NCBI GenBank assembly: GCA_905221615.1
Contig: CAJNDT010001236.1
Coordinates: 1 to 64,000, forward strand
Reading direction: 5' to 3'
DNA: 64,000 bases
From: Symbiodinium sp. CCMP2592
Lineage: Eukaryota > Sar > Dinophyceae > Suessiales > Symbiodiniaceae
The notes below the pieces were generated by a model that had not been told where the DNA came from, did no database searches, and saw only the letters and a list, made by a program, of their open reading frames with translations. Position 1 is the stretch's first letter. Each line of letters opens with the position of its first letter. A program made the position numbers and the translations under genes. Of the stretch, positions 63,549 to 64,000 are shown in pieces.

Positions 63549-64000
63549 GGGGGACATTCGGGGTTCAAGTTTAGGGTTTTAGACGTTCTGGGTTTAAGGG
63601 TTTAGGGTTTTGGGGGAACTCCACGAAGTCGGTTTAGGTTTAGTCTTAGTATGGTTTAGGTGATTAGGTGCTTGTTTTAAAGGGCTGGCAGAGCCCAGGC
63701 TCAATCCCAAAGGTTTCCGGCTCGACGGACCAGGGCCTCTTTGGGTTCAGGGTTTATGGTCTAGGGTTTAGGGTATGAGGTCTACCGTTTAGGGGCCGTG
63801 GGGTTGTCCAGAAAGCCTGAGTGAAGGTGTCTCACTGCGCAGCTCTAAGCTTCATTGATGATGACACCCTGAAACTCACATTTACCTAAACCCTAAACCC
63901 TAAACCCTAAACTCTAAACCCTAAACCCTAAACCCTAAACTCAAATCCCGAAAGCAAAGTCTTAGAATCTAGGCCGTAAGTCTGAGGCCCTTTTGCTTCG
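63549..64000. other. Telomere-like repeats at the right edge
   Basis: TTTAGGG and CCCTAAA units at 63560-63620, 63740-63780 and 63885-63940. No gene seen. Confidence 0.7.

Overview
The window looks like nuclear DNA of a dinoflagellate, probably a symbiodiniacean-like one. The evidence is: retroelement polyproteins in several families; dispersed plant-type telomere repeats (TTTAGGG/CCCTAAA); a split gene whose introns use GT, GC and possibly GA donors with AG acceptors; and, inside one mobile element, two copies of a stretch that matches 17 of 21 bases of the dinoflagellate trans-splicing leader. No bacterial-style operon, rRNA, CRISPR array or convincing tRNA was seen.

Layout. (1) 1-5943, + strand: the C-terminal part of a retroelement-like polyprotein, open from the left edge, in one reading frame cut by five in-frame stops and no frameshift. 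It carries a KptA/Tpt1-like ADP-ribosyltransferase-type domain, a Cys-rich module, an endonuclease/exonuclease/phosphatase (EEP) domain and an acidic coiled tail. (2) 6.5-15.3 kb: low-gene sequence with a 0.7-kb duplication, minisatellites, a truncated ORF and two A-tailed repeat modules. (3) 15.3-17.3 kb and then 42-64 kb: about 17 small exons in one phase-consistent chain. Together they read as a multi-pass permease of the NCS2 (xanthine/uracil permease-like) superfamily on the + strand. Its introns are made largely of degenerate CCCTAAA repeats and small palindromic MITE-like elements. (4) One intron of this gene, about 27 kb, holds a complete-looking tyrosine-recombinase retrotransposon (17461-27246, + strand), AT-rich microsatellites and a LINE-type retrotransposon on the - strand (about 29.0-35.3 kb, with associated ORFs up to about 41.8 kb).

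The tyrosine-recombinase element is the most striking object. Its ends form split direct repeats: A1 (17461-17582), B1 (25734-25958), A2 (25960-26080) and B2 (27022-27246), as in PAT/Ngaro-like DIRS relatives. Between A1 and B1 lie two gag-like ORFs, a tyrosine recombinase, a CCCH-zinc-finger gag-like protein and a reverse transcriptase/RNase H. The RT protein has an N-terminal domain with the HxD...H...R signature of 2-oxoglutarate/Fe(II) oxygenases. A further Cys-rich ORF sits between A2 and B2, where the simple model expects no gene. The A repeats carry the spliced-leader-like sequence just upstream of the first ORF.

The LINE encodes an EEP endonuclease, a reverse transcriptase and zinc fingers, followed (in shifted frames) by a ubiquitin-specific-protease-like domain. 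The far right of the window is dominated by telomere-like repeats and at least six families of inverted-repeat elements among the permease exons.
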